Source: Hymenobacter plasmatis (GTDB lineage: Bacteria; Bacteroidota; Bacteroidia; Cytophagales; Hymenobacteraceae). Taken from it: a stretch of 64,000 nucleotides of DNA. A model generated the notes under the pieces. It was not told the origin of the DNA and did not search any database. It worked only from the letters and a program-made list of their open reading frames with translations. The first letter of the stretch is position 1, and each line of letters opens with the position of its first letter. Of this stretch, positions 45,188-54,659 are shown one piece after another. The stretch is from positions 45,533-109,532 of the forward strand of contig NZ_JAJFAW010000019.1 of NCBI RefSeq assembly GCF_020711255.1, given 5' to 3'. Both the position numbers and the translations under genes were made by a program.

Positions 45188-46081
45188 ATGCGTTACCCGT
45201 TACTGATTTCAGTGCTGGCTCTGCTGGCGGCCTGCCACTCCGAGCCCCGGCAAGCGGCTGCCGTAGCCGTGCAGGACGACTTGGGCCGCCACCTCACGCT
45301 GCCCGCGCAGCCGCGCCGGGTGCTGGCGCTGGCCCCCAGCATGACCGAAATGTTGTACGCCGTGGCCGATACTGCCACCATCGTGGCCCGCGTGCCCCAG
45401 GACGACTACCCCGCCGCCGTGCGCCGGAAGCCCGTGGTCAACAACTACCCGCTGGACTTTGAAAAGCTGGTGCTGCTGCGCCCCGACGTGGTGTTTACCA
45501 TCGAAGGCATCACCTCCGTCGACGATGCCCAACGCCTGCAGGAGCTGGGCATCCCGGTGTATTACATGAAGTTTCGCCGGGTCGAGGACGTGTTTACCGG
45601 CCTCGAAACTATGGGCCGGCTCCTTGGCCGCCAGCCGCAGGCCCAGCACCTCGCCGATTCGCTGCGCCGCCAGCTCAAAACCCTCGCTGCCTCAGCCCAA
45701 AGCCAATCCGCCGCGCCGCCGAGGGTGCTGGCCATCACCTGGCAGGACCCCATCTACTGCTACGGCCAAAACACGCTGTTTACCGATGAAATCCGCTTGG
45801 CCGGTGGGCAGAACGCCGTCACCGAGACCTTCCCGCAGCCTTACCCGGCCCTCACCCGCGAGTACATCCTCAAGCTCAACCCCGACGTGCTGCTGGGCGG
45901 CAGTTTCGAGAAGTTGGACAGCACCTTTTTCAAGAACTATCCCGAGCTGCGCCGCATCCGCGCCTACCAGACCCACCGCGTATTTCCCATCACCGGCAAC
46001 CTGCTCGAGCGCCCCGGCCCCCGCGTGCTGGAGTCGGTGCGCGAGCTGCAAAAGCTGTTATCAATTAAGGCCGCGGAGTGA
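45188..46081 (+). CDS. ABC transporter substrate-binding lipoprotein (BtuF/FecB-like)
   Basis: The protein has 297 residues from the ATG at 45188. A lipoprotein signal (LLISVLALLAAC, Cys16) anchors it. The periplasmic-binding fold of the cluster A-II type is seen in RVLALAPSMTEMLYAVADT and FEKLVLLRPDVVFTIEG, typical of cobalamin, haem or siderophore binders. It overlaps the following permease gene by four bases (GTGA), so the two are translationally coupled. No ATP-binding gene follows. Cobalamin or iron-chelate uptake is the best guess; the substrate is not readable from sequence. Confidence 0.85.
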   Translation: MRYPLLISVLALLAACHSEPRQAAAVAVQDDLGRHLTLPAQPRRVLALAPSMTEMLYAVADTATIVARVPQDDYPAAVRRKPVVNNYPLDFEKLVLLRPDVVFTIEGITSVDDAQRLQELGIPVYYMKFRRVEDVFTGLETMGRLLGRQPQAQHLADSLRRQLKTLAASAQSQSAAPPRVLAITWQDPIYCYGQNTLFTDEIRLAGGQNAVTETFPQPYPALTREYILKLNPDVLLGGSFEKLDSTFFKNYPELRRIRAYQTHRVFPITGNLLERPGPRVLESVRELQKLLSIKAAE

Positions 46082-47076
46082 AAAATCGCCCCCTGTTGTG
46101 TTTAGCCCTAGGCCTCGTGCTGATGCTGGCGTTGGTGCTGCTGGGCTTGCGCGTGGGCAGCTACTCCACCTCGTACCCTTTCATTCTGAATACGCTGCGG
46201 CACTACGACCCCGCCGACCCAGCCCAACTTGCGCTGGTGCAGCTGCGCCTGCCGCGCATCCTGCTGGCGCTGCTGGCCGGGGCCAGCCTGGCCGTGAGCG
46301 GCTACCTGCTGCAAACCTTGGTTACCAATCCTTTGGCCGACCCTTACCTGTTGGGCACGGCCTCGGGGGCCTCGCTCGGGGCCATTGCTTCTTACGTGCT
46401 GGTGCCGTCGCTCACGGTGGCAGGCGTGTATTTGCCGCCGGTAGCGGCGCTGGCCGGGGCATTTGGGGCCACGCTGCTGGTGGTGGCCCTGGGCACCCGA
46501 CGCGGCCGCATTCTGCCGGCCCCGCTGCTGCTGGCGGGCGTAGCCGTGGGGGCGCTGGCGGCGGCCATTGGCAGCCTGCTCACCTTCCTGGCTTCGCCCG
46601 AGGGCAGCTTGCGAAGCGTGGTGTTCTGGGCATTTGGCAGCTTTGAGCGGGCTGGCTGGAGCGTGCTGCCGTACCCGGCGGCGGCGCTGGGCATCAGCCT
46701 GTTTGTGCTGGCCTTTCTGCAAAAGGACCTCAACTTGCTGCTGCTGGGGGAAGAGCGGGCCTCGGCGCTGGGCCTGCCGGTGGCACAGCGGAGGTGGCTG
46801 CTGGTGCTGCTGGCGGCTGGCCTTACCGGGGGCGTGGTGGCGCTGTGCGGCCCGGTAGGCTTTGTGGGCCTGCTGGTTCCGCACCTCACGCGGGGGCTGC
46901 TGGGCACCACGGGCCGGTACAATCTGCTGGCGTGTGCGCTGCTGGGCGGCGTGTTTCTGCTGGCCTGCGACTTGCTTGCGCGCCTGCTGTACCCGCCGGC
47001 CGGCCTGCCGGTGGGCTTAGTCACGGCCCTGTTCGGGGTACCCTTCTTCGTATATTTGCTGCGTAGAAATTCATAG
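46078..47076 (+). CDS. FecCD-family ABC transporter permease
   Basis: The protein has 332 residues and starts with GTG inside the stop of the preceding gene. About ten transmembrane helices are expected. The family block RLPRILLALLAGASLAVSGY is present at about 57-76, followed by NPLADPYLLGTASGASLGA, and the region CGPVGFVGLLVPHLTR contains the EAA-like loop that contacts the ATPase. BtuC/FecCD permeases import cobalamin or iron chelates. The cognate ATPase is not in the window, so it must be encoded elsewhere or be shared. Confidence 0.9.
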   Translation: MKNRPLLCLALGLVLMLALVLLGLRVGSYSTSYPFILNTLRHYDPADPAQLALVQLRLPRILLALLAGASLAVSGYLLQTLVTNPLADPYLLGTASGASLGAIASYVLVPSLTVAGVYLPPVAALAGAFGATLLVVALGTRRGRILPAPLLLAGVAVGALAAAIGSLLTFLASPEGSLRSVVFWAFGSFERAGWSVLPYPAAALGISLFVLAFLQKDLNLLLLGEERASALGLPVAQRRWLLVLLAAGLTGGVVALCGPVGFVGLLVPHLTRGLLGTTGRYNLLACALLGGVFLLACDLLARLLYPPAGLPVGLVTALFGVPFFVYLLRRNS

Positions 47077-47082
47077 TTGCCG

Positions 47083-47158
47083 GTTGTTAGGTATCAGTTG
47101 TCAGGTCTGGAACAGGCTCGTCTATACTGACAGCCAACCACCGACAGCTGACAACCCG
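47083..47158. repeat. Imperfect GTTGTCAG inverted repeat
   Basis: A left segment GGTTGTTAGGTATCAGTTGT and a right segment ACAGCTGACAACC are imperfect inverted repeats just before the PTPS gene. Confidence 0.45.
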
Positions 47159-47162
47159 AAGA

Positions 47163-47579
47163 ATGATATACGTTAGCCGTCAGGAACATTTCAACGCCGC
47201 CCACAAGCTGCACAACCCCAAGTGGAGCGACGAACGCAACCGCGAGGTATTTGGACCTTGCGCCAACGCCAACTGGCACGGCCACAACTACGACCTCATC
47301 GTAACCGTTAAAGGTCAGCCCGACCCGGATACCGGCTTTGTGGTTGACTTAAAGGCCCTTTCCGACCTGCTGCGCGTGCACATTACCGAGCAGGTCGACC
47401 ACAAAAACCTCAACCTCGACGTGCCGTTCATGGCCGGCCAAATGGCCAGCACCGAGAACCTGGTCATCGCCTTCTGGCAAATTCTGGAGCGCGAATTACC
47501 CGCCATTACCGAGGCCAAGTTGCACTGCGTAAAACTCTACGAAACGCCGCGCAACTTTGTAGAATATTACGGCGGCTGA
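47163..47579 (+). CDS. 6-pyruvoyl-tetrahydropterin synthase / QueD family enzyme
   Basis: The protein has 138 residues and is cytoplasmic. Zinc ligands are visible as His14 in NAAH and His39, His41 in NWHGHNY. The catalytic Cys33 lies in the spacing C-x3-N-x-H-G-H, which is the PTPS-I pattern (eukaryotic-type 6-pyruvoyl-tetrahydropterin synthase), whereas classical QueD has C-x3-H-G-H. The enzyme could therefore make a tetrahydropterin, or 6-carboxytetrahydropterin for queuosine. DHKNLNLD is the usual middle motif. No other queuosine gene is in the window. The family call is firm and the pathway is open. Confidence 0.87.
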   Translation: MIYVSRQEHFNAAHKLHNPKWSDERNREVFGPCANANWHGHNYDLIVTVKGQPDPDTGFVVDLKALSDLLRVHITEQVDHKNLNLDVPFMAGQMASTENLVIAFWQILERELPAITEAKLHCVKLYETPRNFVEYYGG

Positions 47580-47580
47580 T

Positions 47581-47699
47581 TTCATTTAACAATTATCAAT
47601 TAACAGTTAACACTTGTTGATTGATGAGCCAGTGCTACTCTGAACAACCTTGGAGGCAACGGCTTACTGTTAAATGTTAATTGATAACTGTTAAATGAA
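47581..47699. repeat. Intergenic inverted repeat of the TTAACAGTTAACA type, copy 2
   Basis: The left arm begins at 47581 and the right arm ends at 47699, just before the lpxB start at 47703. It shares TTGATAACTGTTAAATGAAA with copy 1 at 15709-15798. It occupies the whole PTPS/lpxB gap. Confidence 0.7.
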
Positions 47700-47702
47700 A
47701 GA

Positions 47703-48815
47703 ATGAAATATTACCTCATTGCCGGCGAGCGTTCAGGCGATTTCCACGCAGCCCACCTCATGCGCGAACTGCGCGGACAGGACGCCGCCGCGCAATTTCG
47801 CTTCTGGGGCGGCGACCAAATGCAGGCCGAAGGCGGCGAGCTGGTGCGCCACTACCAGGACCTGGCCATCATGGGCTTTGTAGAGGCAGCCACCAGCGTG
47901 CTCAAGTTCCGGGGGTATTTGAAGCAGTGCCAGGCCGATTTGCTGGCCTACAAGCCCGACGTGCTGATTTTGGTAGACTACGCCGGCTTCAACCTGCGAA
48001 TGGCCAAGGTGGCCAAAGACCACGGCATCAAGGTGTTTTATTACATCTCGCCCAAAATCTGGGCTTGGAACCAGGGCCGCGTCGAAAAGGTGAAGGCACG
48101 GGTCGACAAGATGTTCGTCATTCTGCCCTTTGAGGAAGAGTTCTACCAGAAGTTTGGGTACAACGTGGATTACACCGGCAACCCCACCGCCGATGCCGTG
48201 GCCGAGTTCCAGCCTGCACCGGACTTCTACGACCGCAACCGCCTCGACCCGACCCGGCCGATAATCGCCGTATTGCCGGGCTCGCGCAAGCAGGAAATCG
48301 AAGAGATGCTGCACGAAATGATTGCCATTCTGCCCGGTTTTCAGGAGTATCAATTTGTGGTGGCCGGCGTGAGCAACCTCGACCCGAACTACTACCGCCA
48401 TTTTGAGCGCAACGGCATCCGGTTTCTGTTCGAGCAAACCTTCGATTTGTTGAGCCATGCCAGCGCAGCCCTGGTTACCAGCGGCACGGCCACCCTCGAA
48501 ACCGCCTTGTTTGGCGTTCCCCAGATTGTGTGCTACCGCACCAGCGGCCTGAGCTACGCCATCGGCAAGATGGTCATCAAAGTCCCGTACATCTCCCTTG
48601 TGAACCTGATTGCTGGCCGCGCCGTGGTAAAGGAGCTCATCCAGAGCGATTTCAACGCGCGCAACCTGCTCGACGAGCTCAAGACCATGCTGACGGATGC
48701 CGACTACATGGCCCGCATCAAAGCCGGCTATGCCGAGCTGCGCGAAAAGCTCGGCCAGCAACAAGCCGCCCGTAAGACGGCCGAGCTGATGGTGAAGTAC
48801 TTAAAAGAGGCTTAA
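47703..48815 (+). CDS. lpxB: Lipid-A-disaccharide synthase
   Basis: The protein has 370 residues, normal for LpxB. It joins UDP-2,3-diacylglucosamine and lipid X to form the lipid A disaccharide at the inner membrane. The start MKYYLIAGERSGDFHAAHLM contains the family's GExSGD motif. DVLILVDYAGFNLRMAK, YYISPKIWAWNQGR and the later TSGTATLETALFGVPQIVCY are all characteristic. A TTAACA-type repeat directly precedes it and a TTGAGCTA octamer lies 15 nt after its stop, then a hairpin terminator at 48904-48936. Confidence 0.95.
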   Translation: MKYYLIAGERSGDFHAAHLMRELRGQDAAAQFRFWGGDQMQAEGGELVRHYQDLAIMGFVEAATSVLKFRGYLKQCQADLLAYKPDVLILVDYAGFNLRMAKVAKDHGIKVFYYISPKIWAWNQGRVEKVKARVDKMFVILPFEEEFYQKFGYNVDYTGNPTADAVAEFQPAPDFYDRNRLDPTRPIIAVLPGSRKQEIEEMLHEMIAILPGFQEYQFVVAGVSNLDPNYYRHFERNGIRFLFEQTFDLLSHASAALVTSGTATLETALFGVPQIVCYRTSGLSYAIGKMVIKVPYISLVNLIAGRAVVKELIQSDFNARNLLDELKTMLTDADYMARIKAGYAELREKLGQQQAARKTAELMVKYLKEA

Positions 48816-48903
48816 GGAACCGCACCGGGTTGAGCTAGCTTCTCGCTTCATTTCCAGGGTGCCAGCTGCCGGTTCTAAGAAAAATTTTATTTGCTGATTA
48901 TCC

Positions 48904-48936
48904 AAAAAGCTCCAACGATAAGCGTCGGAGCTTTTT
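48904..48936 (+). terminator. lpxB terminator
   Basis: Arms AAAAAGCTCC (48904-48913) and GGAGCTTTTT (48927-48936) are perfect, about 90 nt past the stop. Confidence 0.8.
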
Positions 48937-49107
48937 GCTTTCTTCCCAAAAGCCATTAACAAGAGGTTTGTAATTAGGCATTTACAATAGCGGTGGGGTG
49001 GTCAACTGTTATTAGCTCACGCAAAGCAGCAGGGGAGGAGCATCAAATTCTAATAGCATATCGTTTTCGGCTAAATTTACTCCTGCTACTAAAGGCACCA
49101 TTTCTTC

Positions 49108-52100
49108 GTGAAGCAATTTTACAGCACCTGCGTGCCGGCAAGCTATTCTGCGGTTAAAACTACCCTGAGCCGAATTGGTGCCTCCATGCTCCTGGCTCTT
49201 GGTGTTACGCTGGCTGCCCAAGCTCAAAAGGAAGCGCCGCAGTTCTTCCACGCCGATGCTGCGGCGCGAACTACGGCGGCGACCTCGTCGCTGGCATCGG
49301 CGCTGTACCGGTCGCAAGCCCTGACGCTGGATGTGGACGGCCTGCAGGCGGCCCTGGCCATGGCGCCGCCGGAGGCGCTGGCCGGCGCCGTGCCGCTGGT
49401 AATAGCATTGCCTCTGCCCGATGGGGGCACCGGTCGCTTTGCCCTGCACGAGGCTCCCATCATGGCTCCCGCGCTAGCGGCTCGTTTTCCCGATATAAAG
49501 ACCTACGCCGGCATAGGCCTCGACGATGCATCGGCGTCGGTGCGGCTCGACATGACGCCGCAGGGTTTTCACGGCCAAGTACTCACGGCCGGGGGCAATA
49601 GCTTTTACATCGACCCCGTGTCTCGAAATGATGCCCGGCACTACCTGGGCTTCTATCAGCGGGATATGAACCGGGCGGCGGCTGGGTCGGCCCTCGCGTG
49701 TAGCTTCGCGCCCACCGCTGCCGACCTGAAAGCTCAATCGGCTCGGCTGGCCGCGTCGGCTGGTAGGGCCACTATGGCGCGGTCGAGTGGACCGCAGCTG
49801 CGCACCTACCGCTTGGCTCTGGCCTGCACGCCGGAGTATGCCCTTACCAAAGGCAACACAGTGGCTGGCGTGATGGCCGCCGAAGTCACGACCGTGAACC
49901 GGGTGGTGGGCGTGTACGAAAAAGAGCTGGCCGTGCGCATGGTACTGGTGCCCGACAACGACAAGCTGATTTTTCTGAGCGGCGCCGGGCCGCAGCCGCC
50001 CACGCCGTACTCCAACTCCAGCGGCAGCGCCATGCTGAGCCAGAACCAAACCAACGTGGACCAACTCATCGGCCCGGCCAATTATGACATTGGTCACGTG
50101 GTGAGCACCGGGGGCGGCGGGTGGGCTTACTTCGGCGTGGTGTGCTCGAGCGCCTGGAAAGCCGCCGGTGTCACCGGCTCGCCCAGCCCCGTGGGCGACG
50201 CGTTCGACATTGACTTCGTAGCCCACGAAATGGGCCATCAGTTTGCGGGCCGCCACCCTTTCAACGGCAACGCTGGCAACTGCGCGGGCGGCAACCGCAA
50301 CCCAAGCACGGCCTGGGAGCCGGGCTCAGGCTCCACAATTATGGCCTATGCGGGCATATGTGGCTCCGCCAACGACTTGCAGCCCAACTCCGACCCCACG
50401 TTTCATACGGGTAACTACCAGGAGATGCGGGCCTTCATCGAAGGCACCACGTGTAGCGTTGAATCGCCCACCGGCAACACCGCTCCGAGCATTACGGCTC
50501 CCGCCGGTGGCAAAACCCTGCCTATAAGCACGCCCTTCAAGCTGACGGCCTCGGCTACCGACGCTGAAAACGACGCGCTGACTTACTCCTGGGAGGAACT
50601 GGACTTGGGCAGTGCGGGCGCGCCCACCACGGCCCAGGTGCCGGGCGACAACGTGCCGCTGTTTCGCTCCTTCTACCCCACGGCGTCGGGTACCCGCTAC
50701 TTTCCGCGGTTGAGCAATCTGGTGGCTAACACCACGACCATTGGCGAGCGACTGCCCACCGTGACGCGCGCGCTGACGTTTCGGTGCACGGCCCGCGACG
50801 AGCACAACGGCCCGGCTGGCATCATTGGCGGCGTAAATTTCAGCCCGCTCGTGAGCCTGGATGTGAGCAGCACCGCCGGCCCCTTCGTGGTCACGGCGCC
50901 TAATACGGCCGTGTCCTGGACCGGCGGCGCGGCCCAGACCGTAACCTGGGATGTTGCCGGTACCACCAATGCCCCGGTGAGCTGCGCCCTGGTAAAGCTG
51001 CGCCTTAGCCTTGATGGTGGCTTGACGTACCCTATCATATTGGCCCAGAACGAAGCCAACGACGGCTCGGCCGTGGTAATTGCCCCCAGCCCAGCTTCCA
51101 CGCAAACCCAGGCCCGCGTAATGGTTGAAGCCGCCGATAACTACTTCTTTGATATCTCGGACGCCAACTTCACCATCACACCTCCCGCTGTGGGGCCCAC
51201 CATTACCAGCTTCACACCCACCGGCGGGCTAAGTGGTACGGATGTGACCGTGCTCGGCTCAAACTTTACCGGGGCAACTGCAGTGAGTTTCAACAGCACA
51301 ACAGCTGCCAGCTTCACCGTCAACTCGGCTACGCAGCTAACGGCGACGGTAGCTGCCGGCACCAGCACTGGCCCCATCAGCGTTGCGGGCCCAGCCGGCA
51401 CGGCTAACTCGGCTACGCCGTTTGTGGTGGGAGCCTCGCCGGTTATCAGCGGATTTAGCCCCACCACCGGGCCCGTGGGCACCAGCGTCGTCATCACCGG
51501 CTCAGATTTTTCGGGTGCTACGCAGGTGGCGTTTAACGGTATCGTCGCGCCTTCCTTCACCGTAAACTCGGCTACGCAGATTACGGCGACGGTGCCCGTG
51601 CATGCTACCACCGGCTCCATTTCCGTGACTACGCCCGTAAGCACAGGCGTTTCGGCAAATAGCTTCACGGTCATTCCAGCTCCATTTATTGCCTCATTCA
51701 CGCCTACTGCCGGCGCCGGGGGTACCGTAGTAGTGCTAACGGGCGGCTACTTTACCGGCGCCACCCAAATCACCTTTAATGGAACTGTGGCGCCCGCCTT
51801 CACGGTGAACTCGGCCACGCAGATTACGGTGACCGTGCCCACCGGCGCTGCTACCGGCCCCATCGCCGTGACTTCCGCTGGCGGCGTGGGCACTTCAACG
51901 GCTCAATTTGTGGTTGCGCCCGCCAATGATTTGTGTAGCAATGCTGCTCCCTTGACCTGCGGCCAGACCCTGACCGGAACCACTGTGAGGGCCACGGCCA
52001 CCGGCGACCCCACCACCGCCTGTACTACCGCGGTGGACGGCGGGGGCGTGTTTTATAGCATCACCGGGACGGGAGCCAGCTTCACCGTTTCTACCTGCAA

Positions 52101-52836
52101 TGCCGGCACGAACTATGACACGAAGCTCTTTGTGTATTCCGGCACTTGCGGCGCTTATACCTGTGTGGGCGGCAATGATGAAGATGACAACTGCACCACT
52201 GGCTCAACGGCCTCTACCGTCACGTTCAATTCGGTAGCGGGCACCCAATACCTCGTCTTTGTGAGCGGCTACAATGGCGACACCGGTACGTTCGTGCTAA
52301 GCGCCACCTGTGCCAACCTAACTTCGGCCCCGACCATCACCAGCCTGAGCCCAGCAAATGGGCCAGTCGGCACCCTTATCACCGTCACGGGCACCAACTT
52401 CACCGGCGCCACGACCCTGACTTTGAACGGAGCGGCCATCACAGGCTTCACGGTGGTGAATACCACCACCCTCACGTTTATCCTGCCCGCAGGGGCAACC
52501 ACCGGCAACGTGGTGGTCACCACACCAAGCGGCGCCAGCGCTGGCAGCCCTTTCACCGTCACGACCCCGACGGCCACCGCCAATTCGACCACGAGCGAAT
52601 TCAGCGTGTGGCCCAACCCAGTAATAGGCAATGGCCCGCTGCAGGTAAAGCTGGCCGCACCCGCCGCAAAAGCTACCCTCGCGTTACGCAATGTAGTGGG
52701 CCAACTAGTGAGCACGCGCACCTTTAGCGGCAGCGCTACTGAGCTGGCTACCGCAGGCCTAGCGGCGGGCACTTACCTGCTCACCGTGCAGGCAGAGGGC
52801 CGCAGCCCCAGCATCCGGCGCGTAGTCGTGGAATAA
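49108..52836 (+). CDS. Reprolysin-like metalloprotease with IPT/TIG repeats and type IX sorting domain
   Basis: The protein has 1242 residues from a GTG start. A signal peptide (about 1-39) ends near AAQAQ. A propeptide-like region leads to the zinc-protease domain with H373-E-M-G-H377 and H383 (HExxHxxGxxH). A beta domain follows at about 450-690. Three IPT/TIG modules lie at about 695-935, each with a GTSVVITG-like core. A Cys-rich PPC-like segment and a fourth IPT module follow. The Por sorting domain starts at FSVWPNPVIGN. It should be a secreted surface protease; the IPT modules are spacers or ligand-binding units. No inhibitor gene is nearby. Confidence 0.9.
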   Translation: MKQFYSTCVPASYSAVKTTLSRIGASMLLALGVTLAAQAQKEAPQFFHADAAARTTAATSSLASALYRSQALTLDVDGLQAALAMAPPEALAGAVPLVIALPLPDGGTGRFALHEAPIMAPALAARFPDIKTYAGIGLDDASASVRLDMTPQGFHGQVLTAGGNSFYIDPVSRNDARHYLGFYQRDMNRAAAGSALACSFAPTAADLKAQSARLAASAGRATMARSSGPQLRTYRLALACTPEYALTKGNTVAGVMAAEVTTVNRVVGVYEKELAVRMVLVPDNDKLIFLSGAGPQPPTPYSNSSGSAMLSQNQTNVDQLIGPANYDIGHVVSTGGGGWAYFGVVCSSAWKAAGVTGSPSPVGDAFDIDFVAHEMGHQFAGRHPFNGNAGNCAGGNRNPSTAWEPGSGSTIMAYAGICGSANDLQPNSDPTFHTGNYQEMRAFIEGTTCSVESPTGNTAPSITAPAGGKTLPISTPFKLTASATDAENDALTYSWEELDLGSAGAPTTAQVPGDNVPLFRSFYPTASGTRYFPRLSNLVANTTTIGERLPTVTRALTFRCTARDEHNGPAGIIGGVNFSPLVSLDVSSTAGPFVVTAPNTAVSWTGGAAQTVTWDVAGTTNAPVSCALVKLRLSLDGGLTYPIILAQNEANDGSAVVIAPSPASTQTQARVMVEAADNYFFDISDANFTITPPAVGPTITSFTPTGGLSGTDVTVLGSNFTGATAVSFNSTTAASFTVNSATQLTATVAAGTSTGPISVAGPAGTANSATPFVVGASPVISGFSPTTGPVGTSVVITGSDFSGATQVAFNGIVAPSFTVNSATQITATVPVHATTGSISVTTPVSTGVSANSFTVIPAPFIASFTPTAGAGGTVVVLTGGYFTGATQITFNGTVAPAFTVNSATQITVTVPTGAATGPIAVTSAGGVGTSTAQFVVAPANDLCSNAAPLTCGQTLTGTTVRATATGDPTTACTTAVDGGGVFYSITGTGASFTVSTCNAGTNYDTKLFVYSGTCGAYTCVGGNDEDDNCTTGSTASTVTFNSVAGTQYLVFVSGYNGDTGTFVLSATCANLTSAPTITSLSPANGPVGTLITVTGTNFTGATTLTLNGAAITGFTVVNTTTLTFILPAGATTGNVVVTTPSGASAGSPFTVTTPTATANSTTSEFSVWPNPVIGNGPLQVKLAAPAAKATLALRNVVGQLVSTRTFSGSATELATAGLAAGTYLLTVQAEGRSPSIRRVVVE

Positions 52837-52864
52837 GCGAAGTTGAGCTAAAACCAAGTAATTC

Positions 52865-52910
52865 CAGCAAGCAAAAAGGCCCGCCAGTTGGCGGGCCTTT
52901 TTGCTTGCTG
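52865..52910. terminator. Perfect bidirectional terminator between convergent genes
   Basis: Arms of 22 nt (52865-52886 and 52889-52910), left half beginning CAGCAAGCAAAAAGGCCC, enclose only GT. It separates the protease gene from clpX. Confidence 0.93.
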
Positions 52911-52952
52911 CCTGATAAATTCAGGCGAAATAGCAGTTGATTTGTTGTGGCC

Positions 52953-54176
52953 TTACGCGGCCCGCATGTGGCGCAGCGTCGATTTTTCAAACTTGCTGCG
53001 GCAGTAGGTTAAGTTGATGAGCAGCGCGTCGGCGCCTTCTTCCGAGGGCATCTCGAACATGGCATCGGTCATGATGCTCTCGCAGATGGAGCGCAGGCCG
53101 CGGGCCCCGAGGCGGTACTCGTCGGCTTTCTCCACGATGTACTCGAGGGCGTCTTCGGTGAAATCCAGCTCAATATTCTCCATGCCGAACAGGCGCTTGT
53201 ACTGGCGCACGAGCGAGTTCTTGGGCTCGGTCAGAATCATGCGCAGCGTGGTGCGGTCCAGCGGGTTGAGGTGGGTGAGCACGGGCAGGCGGCCGATGAG
53301 CTCGGGGATAAGACCGAAGCTCTTGATATCCTGAGCCGACACGTAGCGCAGGAAGTTCTCGGTGTCGACCTGGTCATCGAGGTTGGTCTTGGCAAAGCCC
53401 ATGGGCTTGGTGTTCAGACGGCTCTTTATGATACGGTCGAGGCCGGAGAAGGCGCCGCCGCAGATGAACAGGATGTTCTCGGTGTTCACCGAAATCATCT
53501 TTTGCTCGGGGTGCTTGCGGCCACCCTGCGGCGGCACGTTGATGGCAGTGCCTTCCAACAGCTTGAGCAAGGCCTGCTGCACGCCCTCGCCGCTCACGTC
53601 GCGCGTGATGCTGGGGTTGTCGCTCTTGCGGGCAATTTTGTCGATTTCGTCGATGTACACGATGCCGCGCTCGGCGGCTTCGAGGTTGTAGTCGGCTGCC
53701 TGGAGCAGGCGGGTAAGGATGCTTTCCACGTCTTCGCCCACGTAGCCAGCCTCGGTGAGCACCGTGGCATCGGCAATGCAGAAGGGCACTTGCAGAATCT
53801 TGGCCAGCATGCGGGCCAGGAAGGTTTTGCCGGTGCCGGTTTCGCCCACCATGATGATGTTGGACTTTTCAATCTGCACCTCGTCGTCCTGCGGCTTCTG
53901 CATCAGGCGCTTGTAGTGGTTGTACACGGCCACCGACATCACGCGCTTGGCTTCGTCCTGGCCCACCACGTACTGGTCGAGGTGGTCCTTAATTGCCTTG
54001 GGCTTGATGAGGTTGAACTTGGGCTGCTTGCTGGCGTCCTGGGCTTTGGCTTCTTCGTTGAGGATGTGCTGGGCCTGGCCCACGCATTTCTCACAGATGT
54101 GGGCGTTGATGCCCGAAATCATAACAGCGACTTCGCGCTTGCTTTTATTGCAAAAGGAACAGGATATTTCAGCCAC
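52953..54176 (-). CDS. clpX: ATP-dependent Clp protease ATP-binding subunit ClpX
   Basis: The protein has 407 residues. It is the AAA+ unfoldase that feeds substrates to ClpP. The N-terminal zinc domain has C6, C9, C28 and C31. Walker A is GETGTGKT at 111-118, the pore loop GYVG follows near 146, and Walker B is VYIDEIDK. The arginine-finger and sensor-2 regions ([21 protein letters not shown]) are intact. clpP lies 1.4 kb to the right on the same strand with the outer membrane protein gene of opposite orientation between them. A TACCTTTG box lies at 54230-54237. Confidence 0.97.
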   Translation of the reverse strand: MAEISCSFCNKSKREVAVMISGINAHICEKCVGQAQHILNEEAKAQDASKQPKFNLIKPKAIKDHLDQYVVGQDEAKRVMSVAVYNHYKRLMQKPQDDEVQIEKSNIIMVGETGTGKTFLARMLAKILQVPFCIADATVLTEAGYVGEDVESILTRLLQAADYNLEAAERGIVYIDEIDKIARKSDNPSITRDVSGEGVQQALLKLLEGTAINVPPQGGRKHPEQKMISVNTENILFICGGAFSGLDRIIKSRLNTKPMGFAKTNLDDQVDTENFLRYVSAQDIKSFGLIPELIGRLPVLTHLNPLDRTTLRMILTEPKNSLVRQYKRLFGMENIELDFTEDALEYIVEKADEYRLGARGLRSICESIMTDAMFEMPSEEGADALLINLTYCRSKFEKSTLRHMRAA

Positions 54177-54659
54177 GGAAAGAGGAATAGAATAGTAGGT
54201 GGGAAGGCTAGTTTTTAAACAAGCGGGCTCAAAGGTACAACAAGGCCAACGCCTGTTGCGCGGAAATTGGTGCCATTCTCAAAAGCTTAGATAAGGTATT
54301 CCCTAGATGTTGAGCTATTTAAAATCAGGGCCTGGCCCAGCTTTTACCGGCAAAGCATTTTTGACTGCCCACTTATCCAATTTTCAATAAGCACGCTATC
54401 AAGACACTGGCAACGGGCTAAGGGTTGCTACGCCGCTGATAAGACCAATATTTTACCGGCTTTGAGAACACAACCGCACCTCCCGCCCGGTAGTTTTTTC
54501 TAATTCTCGCCGAAACCATGCCAAGGCAGTATTGGGAACAATTTGTCCGATACCCAGGGCCTGAAAGTGGCTGTTGCCCGTTGCGTTGCCCATTTGCTGC
54601 CGCCAGTGTTCACCCTAGCGCCGCGCTTTTCTATCCATACCGTCTTACTTTGTCCTTCT
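54177..54659. other. Divergent intergenic region clpX / outer membrane protein
   Basis: This 483-nt gap holds the clpX -7 box, a TTGAGCTA octamer at 54310-54317 and, next to the right gene, TTACTTTG (54645-54652), one base off TAnnTTTG and eight bases before the ATG at 54660. No RNA gene was recognised. Confidence 0.5.
54230..54237 (-). promoter_or_regulatory. clpX promoter -7 box
   Basis: TACCTTTG on the minus strand, 54 nt before the clpX start; no clear -33 TTTG was found. Confidence 0.5.
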
